Of a DNA stretch of 64,000 bases, positions 19,350 through 29,428 are shown piece by piece (position 1 is the first letter of the stretch; every line of letters starts with the position of its first letter). A model generated the notes under the pieces. That model was not told the origin of the DNA, ran no database searches, and was given only the letters and a program-made list of their open reading frames with translations. The stretch is from Vibrionales bacterium SWAT-3 (lineage in GTDB: Bacteria > Pseudomonadota > Gammaproteobacteria > Enterobacterales > Vibrionaceae): the NCBI GenBank assembly GCA_000169995.1, contig AAZW01000013.1, positions 1-64,000 of the forward strand. Direction: 5' to 3'. A program made the position numbers and the translations under genes.

Positions 19350-19877
19350 ATGAAACACAATGCTTCAGTTATGCCACCAGCTTTAGCTAGCCGCGCAAAA
19401 GGCTTTACTATCATTGAACTGGTTGTGGTGATCGTGATTCTGGGCATTATTTCTGTAACGGCAGCTTCCAAGTTTCTCAACCTTCAAACCGATGCACGTA
19501 TCTCGACATTAAACGGCCTTAAAGGTGGCATGGAGAGCGCAAGTGCTATGCTTTATGGTAAGACATCAGCATTAGGATTAGATAAGGCAGTCAGCGCGTC
19601 GATTAATGTTGAAGGCGACGATATTTTAGTAGCGTATGGCTATCCTGCAGCAATGAATGATCAAACTTGGTCACTGCTTATCGAATCCACATTTTTAGAT
19701 GCAGTTTGGGATACTGGTAGGGCTGACTGGTTCTTTACCAATACAGATGCGGATGATGGCATCATTTTGTACGCACCTTCTAGCCGAAAAAAACAATCTG
19801 ATAACTGCTACCTTGAGTATCAAGAGGCGACTGAGACTACGACACCTGTCTTCACATTAACTACAACAGGCTGTTAG
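19350..19877 (+). CDS. Type IV pilin-like protein (MSHA-like prepilin)
   Basis: 175 residues with a class III signal: a charged leader ending in AKG, then FTIIELVVVIVILGII with Glu at mature position 5, recognised and methylated by prepilin peptidase. A soluble domain follows with a C-terminal disulfide-loop pair (Cys in NCYLEY and in the final TGC). It resembles MshA/MshB pilins (KFLNLQTDAR after the helix) more than PilA. It stands alone, 13 nt after epmB, with no assembly genes nearby, so it would rely on a machine encoded elsewhere. ATG 19350 follows a weak GAGA site. Confidence 0.82.
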   Translation: MKHNASVMPPALASRAKGFTIIELVVVIVILGIISVTAASKFLNLQTDARISTLNGLKGGMESASAMLYGKTSALGLDKAVSASINVEGDDILVAYGYPAAMNDQTWSLLIESTFLDAVWDTGRADWFFTNTDADDGIILYAPSSRKKQSDNCYLEYQEATETTTPVFTLTTTGC

Positions 19878-19980
19878 ATTTTATTAGCAACATCAATCGT
19901 TAAGACAAAAAGTTTTTGTTCGATCGTCCGGTCTATTATTAGCATACTCGGCTCTATTCTAAATTTTTAGGAGGGGTGAT

Positions 19981-20469
19981 ATGTCACAATTTATAGAACA
20001 AACTTTAAACCTTGCCCCCTTTAGCTGGGCAGGACTGGCAGTGTGTATGCTGTGTGGTTCATTAATCGGTATCGAGCGACAAACACGCGGCAAACCAGTA
20101 GGTATCAGAACCTCGATTCTGATCATCAGCGGTACCTATTTCTTCCTTACCATGGCGATTAGCCTTTCCCCTAATACACTGGATCAGGCTCGTGTACTTG
20201 GCCAGATCATTACTGGTGTTGGTTTCCTAGGTGCGGGTGTGATGATGACACTCGATGGTAAAATTCATGGTGTGACTTCAGCTGCGATTATATGGGTATT
20301 GGCAGCACTTGGGATGATGATCGCCCTTGGCCACCTTTCACAATCGGTTATTATCACGCTATTAGCGTTAGCGATCTTGCTTGGTGTCGACAAAGTGGAA
20401 AACAGCTTCCAAAGCCTACGCCGTGGTGTTCACCAGAAATGGATGAGAAAAGGCCGCGTGAAAAAGTAG
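19981..20469 (+). CDS. MgtC/SapB-family membrane protein
   Basis: 162 residues with about five transmembrane helices and the family signature GSLIGIERQ--GKPVGIRT near residues 27-45, followed by a GVGFLGAGVM motif. MgtC-like proteins affect Mg2+ and phosphate homeostasis and, in pathogens, inhibit the F-type ATP synthase; many members in marine bacteria have unknown roles. A strong AGGAGG lies 6 nt before the ATG. The C-terminus is short and basic, lacking the ACT-like regulatory domain of MgtC proper. Confidence 0.85.
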   Translation: MSQFIEQTLNLAPFSWAGLAVCMLCGSLIGIERQTRGKPVGIRTSILIISGTYFFLTMAISLSPNTLDQARVLGQIITGVGFLGAGVMMTLDGKIHGVTSAAIIWVLAALGMMIALGHLSQSVIITLLALAILLGVDKVENSFQSLRRGVHQKWMRKGRVKK

Positions 20470-20510
20470 CGCAGCACTTGATAACCTTAGCAGTCGTACC
20501 ACAGATACAA

Positions 20511-20538
20511 AGAAGCCTAGTCAATCGACTAGGCTTCT
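20511..20538. terminator. Bidirectional terminator between convergent genes
   Basis: A 12-bp perfect stem (20511-20522 with 20527-20538). On the minus strand it is followed by TTTGTAT, on the plus strand by CGTTATT. It separates the MgtC-like gene from the diguanylate cyclase gene. Confidence 0.75.
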
Positions 20539-20555
20539 CGTTATTGGATGGGGTA

Positions 20556-22034
20556 CTAATACACCTCAATACACACTTGGTTCTTACCCGCGGCTTTGGC
20601 CTTGTAGAGCTGCTCATCAGAAGATCGGATACTCTGGTTTTCCCACAAGTGCCCTACGCTGTCGAACTTATACAGAGAATAAAGGGTAGCTCCACCAGAC
20701 ACTGAAATATTAACCTTATCCCCAGTTGGTGTTCGGTAGCACTGCAAGCTAATGTCATTCTGAATTCGCTCAAAGATCGATGAAAGCAGCTCAGAAGACT
20801 CGCCCGTAATGGCGACTACAAACTCTTCACCGCCAAATCTAGCAACGATATCTTGCTGTCGAACGCTATTTGTCATCAGCTGAGCTACATGACAAATCAC
20901 CTCATCCCCTATCTTATGACCGTAGTGATCATTAACCACTTTAAAGTCATCGATATCAAACACACCAACACCAATAATAGGTTCTTCATCTTGTGCCAAC
21001 AGTTGCGCTTCAAAGCCACGGCGATTCAACAAACCGGTTAATGGGTCTTGCATCGCTAAGTCATTCAAACGGTTATGTTCTTGCTTGGTATTGAAGCGCC
21101 ATAACCACAATGCTGAGACAATATATAGCGCCAACAGTATCGATAACTGAGCGCGCTCCATCTCTAACACATGTAAGAAATGTTCACTCTTATCCTCTTC
21201 GATGGTCAGATAGAGTTGGGTATTAATACCATCTACATATAGTGGTCGAGAGTGAGTAAAGTCCATCAGACCATACTTATTTACCCCTCTAACACTGGTT
21301 ATCTCATAACCATGAGTTGGATTCGATACTAGGCTAGAAACGTAACCATCCACGCCTAATATCCCTTTAAACTCACCGTCAACGTAAATACCCTTAGTTA
21401 AAGTCACCACTTGTTTGCCAGTCAGATAATCATAGTACTGGCCGGTATACACAACCTGATGTTTGTCCTGCGATAAACCAAAGCGAACCGTATTAATCCA
21501 ATATGGTCGGCTATTTACGACAGAGTCAAACGCATCGCCTTTCATATATTGGGCAATATCAGAAGGGGAAGAGATAACAAACTTCTCTTTCGAGATAAAA
21601 TAAATCGCTGAGATAGTATCAATGGTATTAGCGAAATAAGCCATAGTAGGCGCAATAAACAAACGCTTACCCGCCTCGGAATACAACCCTGAATTAGGGT
21701 CACACATCTCGGTAGGGCCTGAAAACATAAAATCAAAGCGAGGGGATTGCTGATCCTCACTAATGAAATAACACGTCTCCTCCTCTACCTTTTTGTCGTG
21801 CGAAAAGGCATAGGTATCACCATGCAACGGATAGAGCGCCGTGATGTTGTATTCAAGCGCATTAATAATTTGTGTTAGCTCCGCTAAAGAGCGTGTCACG
21901 CCTTGCTTTTCAACTCCATACTGTTTACCTGATTCTTCCGCTGAATCAACGAGCAATAAGCTCAAAACTACTAAAAAACTGGCGGTCAGGCCTAAGAAAG
22001 CCTTCTTAAAATCGATAGTATGGGGATTAATCAA
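20556..22034 (-). CDS. Membrane diguanylate cyclase with periplasmic Cache-type sensor
   Basis: 492 residues. TM1 at about 11-29, a ~270-residue periplasmic sensor with Cache-like features (RPYWINTVRFG near 174), TM2 at about 303-321, then a GGDEF domain. The active-site signature is GGEEF (RFGGEEFVVAI) and an inhibitory RxxD I-site (RQQD) lies five residues upstream. It should therefore make c-di-GMP from two GTP with product inhibition. c-di-GMP controls biofilm polysaccharide in vibrios, so it is a plausible regulator of the locus at 32-62 kb (inference). The upstream gap contains no other feature. Confidence 0.92.
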   Translation of the reverse strand: MINPHTIDFKKAFLGLTASFLVVLSLLLVDSAEESGKQYGVEKQGVTRSLAELTQIINALEYNITALYPLHGDTYAFSHDKKVEEETCYFISEDQQSPRFDFMFSGPTEMCDPNSGLYSEAGKRLFIAPTMAYFANTIDTISAIYFISKEKFVISSPSDIAQYMKGDAFDSVVNSRPYWINTVRFGLSQDKHQVVYTGQYYDYLTGKQVVTLTKGIYVDGEFKGILGVDGYVSSLVSNPTHGYEITSVRGVNKYGLMDFTHSRPLYVDGINTQLYLTIEEDKSEHFLHVLEMERAQLSILLALYIVSALWLWRFNTKQEHNRLNDLAMQDPLTGLLNRRGFEAQLLAQDEEPIIGVGVFDIDDFKVVNDHYGHKIGDEVICHVAQLMTNSVRQQDIVARFGGEEFVVAITGESSELLSSIFERIQNDISLQCYRTPTGDKVNISVSGGATLYSLYKFDSVGHLWENQSIRSSDEQLYKAKAAGKNQVCIEVY

Positions 22035-22173
22035 AGCATATAAATCATCGTTGTGAATTTAGCGCACATTGTACTTATGAATAAACTCACTGCAACAATA
22101 AATATAAAACAACATGCTTATATTATTCAGCAAGAGAGAGTTTGAACCTGGATAAGAAAATACAGAGTAGAAA

Positions 22174-22204
22174 TAACGCCTAAGTAAGAAGCACTTAGGC
22201 GTTA
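22174..22204 (-). terminator. Terminator after the secreted repeat protein gene
   Basis: A 12-bp perfect stem (22174-22185 with 22193-22204) is followed on the minus strand by a T-rich stretch, 23 nt after the stop codon. Confidence 0.85.
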
Positions 22205-22226
22205 CGAATCAAAGTAAAACTATGCC

Positions 22227-22784
22227 TTACTTAGCAAAGTTCACAATTGGGAAGCACGGGAAGAAACCGTTATCCGCACAGTTGATCAGACCAATCTGTA
22301 CGCCTTCGATTTTATTGGTTTTGTTGAAGATGCCAACCTGTACCGTAGAAGCCTCTGAAAGGTTCGCCGCACCAACATCAACCATAGTGTCGCCTTCAGA
22401 GTAGTTTACGAAACTCACGTTTGCACCTTTTACATCGTTAGTGATGTTCACAGCACCCAGGTTAAGACCCGTTGTTTTACCCGTATTCCAGTTGAAGAAA
22501 CCTAGCGATGCACCTGTCATCTCTTGGTTCACTTTAGATGCACCAAAAATACCAAGGTTCACACCCGTTGTTGTTTGAGTCTCAGACATACCCACAACCG
22601 CAAGGTCGACACCTTTAAGGTCGTTTACTTGTCCGTGAAGCAGAGCCAAGCGCACACCGCCAACTGCATCTGAATCAGGTGCGTTGAAGCCGTTGATTGT
22701 TGAAAACATAACAGGCGAAGAAGCGAATGCCGCTGGTGCCATTACTGCTGCCGACACAGCAAGTACTGAAAGTAGTTTTTTCAT
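22227..22784 (-). CDS. Secreted protein with GxNLGxxN-type repeats (LA_2272-like surface repeat protein)
   Basis: 185 residues with a clear signal peptide (MKKLLSVLAVSAAVMAPAAFA, cleavage after AFA at about residue 21). The mature part is a chain of ~20-residue repeats around motifs such as GVNLGIFG, GASLGFFN, GLNLGAVN, VQVGIFN and GVQIGLIN, ending in a Cys-containing tail CADNGFFPCFPIVNF. This matches the pattern of surface-repeat proteins with likely beta structure in the periplasm or outer membrane. Function unknown. Confidence 0.7.
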   Translation of the reverse strand: MKKLLSVLAVSAAVMAPAAFASSPVMFSTINGFNAPDSDAVGGVRLALLHGQVNDLKGVDLAVVGMSETQTTTGVNLGIFGASKVNQEMTGASLGFFNWNTGKTTGLNLGAVNITNDVKGANVSFVNYSEGDTMVDVGAANLSEASTVQVGIFNKTNKIEGVQIGLINCADNGFFPCFPIVNFAK

Positions 22785-22989
22785 TGGGGAGTCTCCACTG
22801 ACTTATTGTTAACTTAATTTATACATTATCAATCAAGCGTTTATTGTCCTTTATTCAACAGCTATCCATGTTATATCAATGTCATAACTGTACTGTTGAA
22901 TATAAGACGGTAAATCAGAAAGAGCAATATAAAGAAAGGGATACGATAAGGGGTAAGAGTAGCCATCGAAACGCATTACGATGCATAAC

Positions 22990-23530
22990 ACGAAAGGTTC
23001 CTAATTATACTCGCATCTCTCTGTAGGGAGTGATGATGTAAAAAACAGCTCAAGTAAATAACTTACGTCATTCCAGAACTGAGGAACGAAGTGTCTGGAA
23101 TCTCAATACCTGAAAATATTCTCTACCCAAGTAACTAGATTCCCTATCACGCTCGTACCTCGCTGTAGGGAATGACGATAGATGAATAGCTTAACTAATA
23201 ACTATATTCATTCCAGAACTGAGGAACGAAGTGTCTGGAATCTCAACACCTGAAAATATCCTCTACCCAAGTAACTAGATTCCCTATCACGCTCGTACCT
23301 CTCTGTAGTGAGTGATGACGTAAGAGACCTCTCAAGTAAATAACCTACGTCATTCCAGAACTGAGGAACGAAGTACCTGGAATCTCGACATCAGAAAACA
23401 TCCTCAGCCCAAGTAACTAGATTCCCTATCACGCTCATACCTCACAGTAGGGAATGACGATAGATGAATAGCTCAACCAATAACTATCGTCATTCCAGAA
23501 CTGAGGAGCGAAGTATCTAGAATCTCAACA
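22990..23530. repeat. Array of REP-like hairpin elements (alternating types A and B)
   Basis: Seven or more hairpin elements in a row between the secreted repeat protein gene and groEL. Type A (GTCATTCCAGAACTGAGGAA...TCTGGAATCTC) is at about 23065-23104, 23208-23246, 23348-23385 and 23488-23525. Type B (ATTCCCTATCACGCTCGTAC...TAGGGAATGACG) is at about 23137-23177, 23277-23315 and 23418-23457. They are joined by conserved spacers, so a unit of about 140 bp is amplified. 22785-22990 is AT-rich with no feature seen. Confidence 0.85.
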
Positions 23531-23533
23531 CAT

Positions 23534-23562
23534 AAAAAAACGGAGACCTAAGTCTCCGTTTT
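23534..23562 (-). terminator. groESL operon terminator
   Basis: An 11-bp perfect stem (23537-23547 with 23552-23562) with a 4-nt loop and a run of seven T residues on the minus strand, 29 nt after groEL. Confidence 0.92.
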
Positions 23563-23590
23563 CAATTTCACTATGAATAGCGAGGGATGA

Positions 23591-25261
<1,671 letters not shown>

Positions 25262-25289
25262 TCAGTCAGTTCAATTTGTATAGCGCGGA

Positions 25290-25580
25290 TTACTCAACGA
25301 TCGCCATGATGTCATTTTCAGACATGATCAGAACTTCTTTACCGTCGATTTTTTCAGACTTAGTGCCGTAGCCTTCAGCAAAGATAACAGTGTCGCCAAC
25401 TTTAACGTCCAATGGTTGTACTGAACCGTTTTCTAGGATGCGGCCTTTGCCCACAGCTAGAATTACACCGCGTGTTGATTTTTCAGCGGCAGAACCAGTT
25501 AGAACGATGCCACCAGCAGATTTAGATTCAACTTCTTGGCGCTCAACGATAACTCGGTCGTGTAGAGGACGGATATTCAT
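25290..25580 (-). CDS. groES: Co-chaperonin GroES
   Basis: 96 residues, the lid of the GroEL chamber: [14 protein letters not shown] at the start, mobile loop [16 protein letters not shown] and the final [15 protein letters not shown]. Start ATG 25580 is chosen because it matches the family and AGGAG lies 8 nt upstream; longer in-frame extensions (to 25634) lie in the leader. Confidence 0.98.
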   Translation of the reverse strand: MNIRPLHDRVIVERQEVESKSAGGIVLTGSAAEKSTRGVILAVGKGRILENGSVQPLDVKVGDTVIFAEGYGTKSEKIDGKEVLIMSENDIMAIVE

Positions 25581-25647
25581 CGGTCGTATCTCCTGATAAT
25601 TTCCATTTAATTTGATAGTTGCCACGATTGGCATGGGGTTAAAGAGT

Positions 25648-25675
25648 ATGTTGGGGCGAAGTGAAAGATCCCAAG
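25648..25675 (-). promoter_or_regulatory. Candidate sigma-32 (RpoH) promoter of groESL
   Basis: On the minus strand CTTGGG (25670-25675) is followed after 13 nt by CCCCAACAT (25648-25656). This resembles the heat-shock consensus CTTGAA-N13/14-CCCCATNT. It lies about 65 nt before the groES start codon. Confidence 0.6.
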
Positions 25676-25689
25676 GGGTGGAAGGGAAA

Positions 25690-26170
25690 TTTTGTGATCT
25701 AAGGGGCAGATGCGGGATGAGAGCAGATACGAGTAAACGGGATGCGAGATACGAAGAGCTTGAAGACTAGATACGAGTATATGAGAGACGAAAAGCAAAG
25801 AAGGCGGCACCTACTTTCTCCGCTTTTAGCTCTTCGGTACTCGTTTACTCACATCTCGCACCTGATCTTTAAACTTATCCCGTCATTCCAGAACTGAGGA
25901 ACGAAGTGTCTGGAATCTCATACAACGCTTGTATAACTAGATAGTCGCCAGAGATTCCCTACTGCGCTCGTGCCTCGCTATAGGGAATGACGTAGTACTT
26001 ATTAACAACTAACCTCTCATCCCGATTACGCGCATCTCGTAACAGCCCTTCCCGCTTTTCGTATCTCGAATCCCGTTACCCTCATCTAATTCTTTGTATC
26101 TGCTCTTCAAGCTTTTCGCATCTCGCTTACTCGAATCCCGTTTACTCGCATCTTTCTTTCCAAGCCACAT
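25690..26170. repeat. Mixed repeat block between groES and the MATE gene
   Basis: 25700-25799 has the purine-rich word repeat in plus orientation. 25830-25862 and 26011-26160 have it inverted. Between them are a type A REP-like hairpin (about 25880-25920) and a type B one (about 25949-25993). No gene seen in 25676-26209. Confidence 0.8.
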
Positions 26171-26209
26171 CTGTTTATCCTACACCTTTCGTTCCAACTG
26201 GCGTTTTAC

Positions 26210-27553
26210 ATGCAAGATAAGCACGGGCTATTAACCGCCCCAATTGCGAGTACATTGCGTACCATGACCATTCCGACTATCTTCGGCATGGTTGCGATCT
26301 TGATGTTTAACTTGGTCGATACCTTCTTTATCTCGCTGCTTGGTACACAAGCACTGGCTGCCGTGAGCTTTACCTTCCCTGCGACCTTCGCCATCAACTG
26401 CATTACCATGGGCATAGGCATTGGCTTGTCGACGTGTATCGGGCGGTTATTGGGCCAAGGCTGCGCACAAAATGCCGCTCGTTTTACTTGTCATGGTTTA
26501 TTACTTGCGGTGCTGCTTGTTGGCTTTGCATCAACACTGGGACTCCTTACGCTAGAACCCATGTTTACTCTGTTAGGTGCTGAGCCAGAATTACTGCCAC
26601 TGATATCTGAATACATGACAGTTTGGTATTTAGCCATTCCGCTACTTGTTATCCCAATGGCAGGCAACAGCGCGATACGAGCGAGTGGCGATACCAAAAC
26701 CCCCGCCAAGATCATGATGTTGGCGGGCCTGATTAACGGCATTCTCGACCCGCTGCTGATCTTCGGTTACGGACCTTTCCCAGAACTAGGGATTCCAGGC
26801 GCCGCCATCGCCAGTGGTTTCAGTTGGTTTGGTGCATTCTGTGGCTCACTGTATGTATTAATCAAACGAGAGAAGTTACTCGCTCCGCCTAAGCTAAAAA
26901 TCATCATTGATGACTGGCGACAGATCCTCACCATTGGCACACCTGCTGCACTTTCAAACGCGCTGAACCCACTCGCGGGGGCGATAATTATGATGATGCT
27001 GGCCAAGCAAGGAACCGAAGCCGTTGCCGCTTATGGTGCAGCTCAGCGCATTGAATCGATTCTGATCATCGTCTTGATGTCTCTCACTTCAGCCCTTACC
27101 CCTTTTATGGCGCAAAACTTTGGCGCAGAAAATCCACAACGCAGTTTCAAAGCCCTATTCTTGAGCATGCGTTTCGCCGTGCTATTCCAAGGTTTGATCT
27201 TTTTAATGATGGTGCCACTGAGCATTCCTTTAGCCGCTCTCTTTTCTCAAGAAGAGTCGGTGCGAGGTATCTTGTGGCACTACCTGTTAGTTGTGCCATT
27301 CAGCTATGGCTTCCAAGGCATTGTGATGATGCTGATAAGTGCAATGAATGCGATGCATCAACCACTCAAAGCCTTCCAATGGAGCTTCATGCGCCTGTTC
27401 GTATTTACCCTGCCATTTGCCTGGATGGGCAGCCAACTTGATGGTGTCGAAGGGCTGTTTATCGGCCTAGCACTAGGAAACATAATGGGTGGCATTTCAG
27501 GGTACCTGTTTGCGCTTCGTGTTAGAGCTAAAGCAGATGCGGGGTGCGAGTAA
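26210..27553 (+). CDS. MATE-family efflux transporter
   Basis: A 447-residue multidrug and toxin extrusion protein with 12 expected helices, in the DinF/NorM-like group: TIPTIFGMVAILMFNLVDTFF at the start of the first half, ASGDTKTPAKIMM before TM6, and a repeated pattern in the second half. Such pumps export cationic drugs or metabolites with Na+ or H+. The final residues AKADAGCE and the stop codon come from the dispersed word repeat (GCAGATGCGGGGTGCGAGTAA), so the native C-terminus seems to have been overwritten by the repeat. Confidence 0.88.
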   Translation: MQDKHGLLTAPIASTLRTMTIPTIFGMVAILMFNLVDTFFISLLGTQALAAVSFTFPATFAINCITMGIGIGLSTCIGRLLGQGCAQNAARFTCHGLLLAVLLVGFASTLGLLTLEPMFTLLGAEPELLPLISEYMTVWYLAIPLLVIPMAGNSAIRASGDTKTPAKIMMLAGLINGILDPLLIFGYGPFPELGIPGAAIASGFSWFGAFCGSLYVLIKREKLLAPPKLKIIIDDWRQILTIGTPAALSNALNPLAGAIIMMMLAKQGTEAVAAYGAAQRIESILIIVLMSLTSALTPFMAQNFGAENPQRSFKALFLSMRFAVLFQGLIFLMMVPLSIPLAALFSQEESVRGILWHYLLVVPFSYGFQGIVMMLISAMNAMHQPLKAFQWSFMRLFVFTLPFAWMGSQLDGVEGLFIGLALGNIMGGISGYLFALRVRAKADAGCE

Positions 27554-28232
27554 CCGAGACGCGAAAAGATAAAAAGCAGATTCGGGATTCGAGTGGCGGG
27601 ATGCGAAAAGACAAAAAGCAGATTCGGGATTCGAGTGGCGGGATGCGAAAAGACAAAAAGCAGATACGAAAGGATTTCGGAACAAATATCAGGCTCAAGT
27701 GACATTCGAGTTCAACCACGCATTCCCTATAACGGGGACGAGCGCAGTAGGGAATCTATTCTCCATTGCTAATGAAGCGTTGTTTGAGATTCCAGACACT
27801 TCGTCCCTCAGTTCTGGAATGACGGTTTAGATCAGATAAGAGTGGAGAGATTTGGGATGCGAAAACATTTACGGTTCTCATTCTGTTCGTGAACCGTTTA
27901 CTCGAATCACGCCCCCGCTCTTAAGCTCTTCTCATCTAGCTTACTCGTATCCCGTATCTACCCTTTGTTTGACAACGTCATTCCCTATAGCGAGGAACGA
28001 GCACAATAGGGAATCTATTATCCATTGCTAATGCCGCGTTGTTTGAGGTTCCATACACTTCGTCCCTCAGTTCTGGAATGACGGCTTAAGATACTGCAGT
28101 AGATACGAGATTCGGGTATCGAGATACGCAAAGATTAAAAATAGGCTCGAGATACTGAAAGGGTTAAAATCCTCAAGCGGATACGAAATTGAAGTGCTTG
28201 AGAGCAGAAAGAGACGAGAAGAAGGAAGATGA
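27527..28232 (+). repeat. Word-repeat and REP-like block after the MATE gene
   Basis: Word repeats overlap the end of the MATE gene. 27572-27668 holds a 45-bp unit (AGACAAAAAGCAGATTCGGG...GTGGCGGGATGCGAAA) about 2.2 times in tandem. REP-like hairpins follow: type B at about 27721-27761 and 27978-28017, type A at about 27788-27826 and 28045-28084. Further word repeats are at 27836-27962 and 28090-28215, the last running up to the ogt ribosome binding site. No gene is seen in this stretch. Confidence 0.8.
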
Positions 28233-28233
28233 C

Positions 28234-28719
28234 ATGGAAGGCAGTAGTTATAAAATGCTCTACGAAGCGCCGATTGGTAAAATGATCATTGTTAGCAATG
28301 GCGAAACAATTATTGAAATCGACCATGTGAACCATGATGAGTCTATAGTTTGTAATCCCGATGAATTATGCCTCAAAGTATCTCGCCAACTAGACGAGTA
28401 TTTTGCTGGTCAACGAACTGAATTTAATTTGCCATTGAGAGCGACAGAAGGCACGGATTTTCAAAAATCAGTTTGGCAGGCTCTCACTTCTATTCCTTAT
28501 GGCGAAACTATTAGCTATGGCGAACAAGCAAAGAGAATGGGTAAACCAAAAGCAGTAAGAGCTGTAGGTGGTGCAAACGGCAAGAACCCGTTTAGCATAG
28601 TAGTCCCTTGCCACCGAGTGATTGGTGCCAATGGAACATTAACCGGCTATACCGGTGGTATGAATCGCAAAGAGTGGTTGTTAGATTTTGAGCGTTCGGT
28701 TATAGATAGAACGCAATAA
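28234..28719 (+). CDS. ogt: Methylated-DNA--protein-cysteine methyltransferase
   Basis: 161 residues. A suicide repair protein that moves methyl groups from O6-methylguanine to its own Cys. The active-site motif PCHRVIG lies at about residue 127, preceded by the helix-turn-helix region (SYGEQAKRMGKPKAVRAVGGANGKNP) that flips the base out. An Ogt-type N-terminal domain is present, without the Ada regulatory domain. ATG 28234 has AAGGAAG 5 nt upstream; the ATG at 28189 lies in the dispersed repeat and is unlikely. Confidence 0.93.
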   Translation: MEGSSYKMLYEAPIGKMIIVSNGETIIEIDHVNHDESIVCNPDELCLKVSRQLDEYFAGQRTEFNLPLRATEGTDFQKSVWQALTSIPYGETISYGEQAKRMGKPKAVRAVGGANGKNPFSIVVPCHRVIGANGTLTGYTGGMNRKEWLLDFERSVIDRTQ

Positions 28720-28778
28720 GCCTTATCACGCTAGATCGACAATATAAAAGTTCACCATCAAGAAGTGTCGTTGTCATC

Positions 28779-28794
28779 AGACTAAATATAGTCT
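28779..28794. promoter_or_regulatory. Inverted repeat, likely operator of the toxin-antitoxin operon
   Basis: AGACTA and TAGTCT arms (28779-28784 and 28789-28794) with a 4-bp centre, 28 bp before the antitoxin start. YefM/Phd antitoxins bind such short palindromes to repress their own operon. Confidence 0.5.
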
Positions 28795-28827
28795 ACATTT
28801 AAACTTCTACATTAAGAGATAATGATA

Positions 28828-29079
28828 ATGTCCACTGAAACGATAAGTTACTTAAAAAAGCACGCGGCTAACCTCGATTTATCGGAGCCTATGACCATTA
28901 CTCAAAATGGTAAACCCGCTTATACGATTGAATCTTATGAAGACCGAAAGCGTAGAGATGAAGCGATAGCATTAATGAAACTATTATCATTTTCTGTTGA
29001 TGATGAAAAACATGGCCGAGTAAACTCCAGCTCTCAGATTCGAGATAAATTGGCAAAGCGTAAGCAGTCGGTTCAATAA
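28828..29079 (+). CDS. Type II antitoxin, Phd/YefM family
   Basis: About 83 residues. The N-terminal part (STETISYLKKHAANLDLSEP, then MTITQNGKPAYTIESYEDRK) is a typical Phd/YefM DNA-binding domain. The C-terminal tail is charged and probably unfolded until it binds the toxin. Starts at ATG 28828 or the in-frame ATG 28822 (AAGAG nearby). The toxin gene begins 1 nt after its stop codon. Confidence 0.85.
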   Translation: MSTETISYLKKHAANLDLSEPMTITQNGKPAYTIESYEDRKRRDEAIALMKLLSFSVDDEKHGRVNSSSQIRDKLAKRKQSVQ

Positions 29080-29080
29080 T

Positions 29081-29428
29081 ATGACAACCATCGAGTATAC
29101 AGACACCTTTGATCAATTACTTGATGCTTTAATTAATTACTTAAGTGATTATTCTAGTGAAGTGGCTGTCATTGAACGCATAGAAGCTCTTCTCGACCGA
29201 TTTGAAGCCTTAGTCTCTGATAACCCTCATGCTGCAAACATTGCCCCTTCTTTACTAGAGCTTGGTGTGAAAAGCTTTCGCGAATTTCATCTCGATAGTT
29301 TTCGTATTATCTACCGAACGTTACCGTCAGCTCACCCGAAAGAAACGAGAGTAATTGTAGATGTGATAGCATTGCAAAAACAAAACTTAGAACAACTGCT
29401 CATTCAACACTGCATACTCTACAAATAG
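29081..29428 (+). CDS. Type II toxin, RelE/ParE superfamily
   Basis: 115 residues. The fold signature of the RelE/ParE family is visible: an N-terminal helical region, LLELGVKSFREFHLDSFRIIYR (central beta strands with Arg) and VIVDVIALQKQNLEQLL at the C-terminus. RelE members cleave mRNA on the ribosome, ParE members poison gyrase; sequence alone does not decide. Coupled to the antitoxin upstream. The final residues differ from family norms (extra HCILYK) before the stop, next to a dispersed repeat. Confidence 0.85.
   Translation: MTTIEYTDTFDQLLDALINYLSDYSSEVAVIERIEALLDRFEALVSDNPHAANIAPSLLELGVKSFREFHLDSFRIIYRTLPSAHPKETRVIVDVIALQKQNLEQLLIQHCILYK

Noticed and set aside
22990..23530. CRISPR array
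   Set aside because: Units are imperfect hairpins alternating in two types, spacers are themselves conserved, and there are no cas genes. This is a REP/BIME-like array.
27358..27719. Minus-strand ORFs with FSHPATRIPNLL-type repeats at the end of the MATE gene
   Set aside because: They are translations of the tandem dispersed word repeat, antisense to the MATE gene, without ribosome binding sites.
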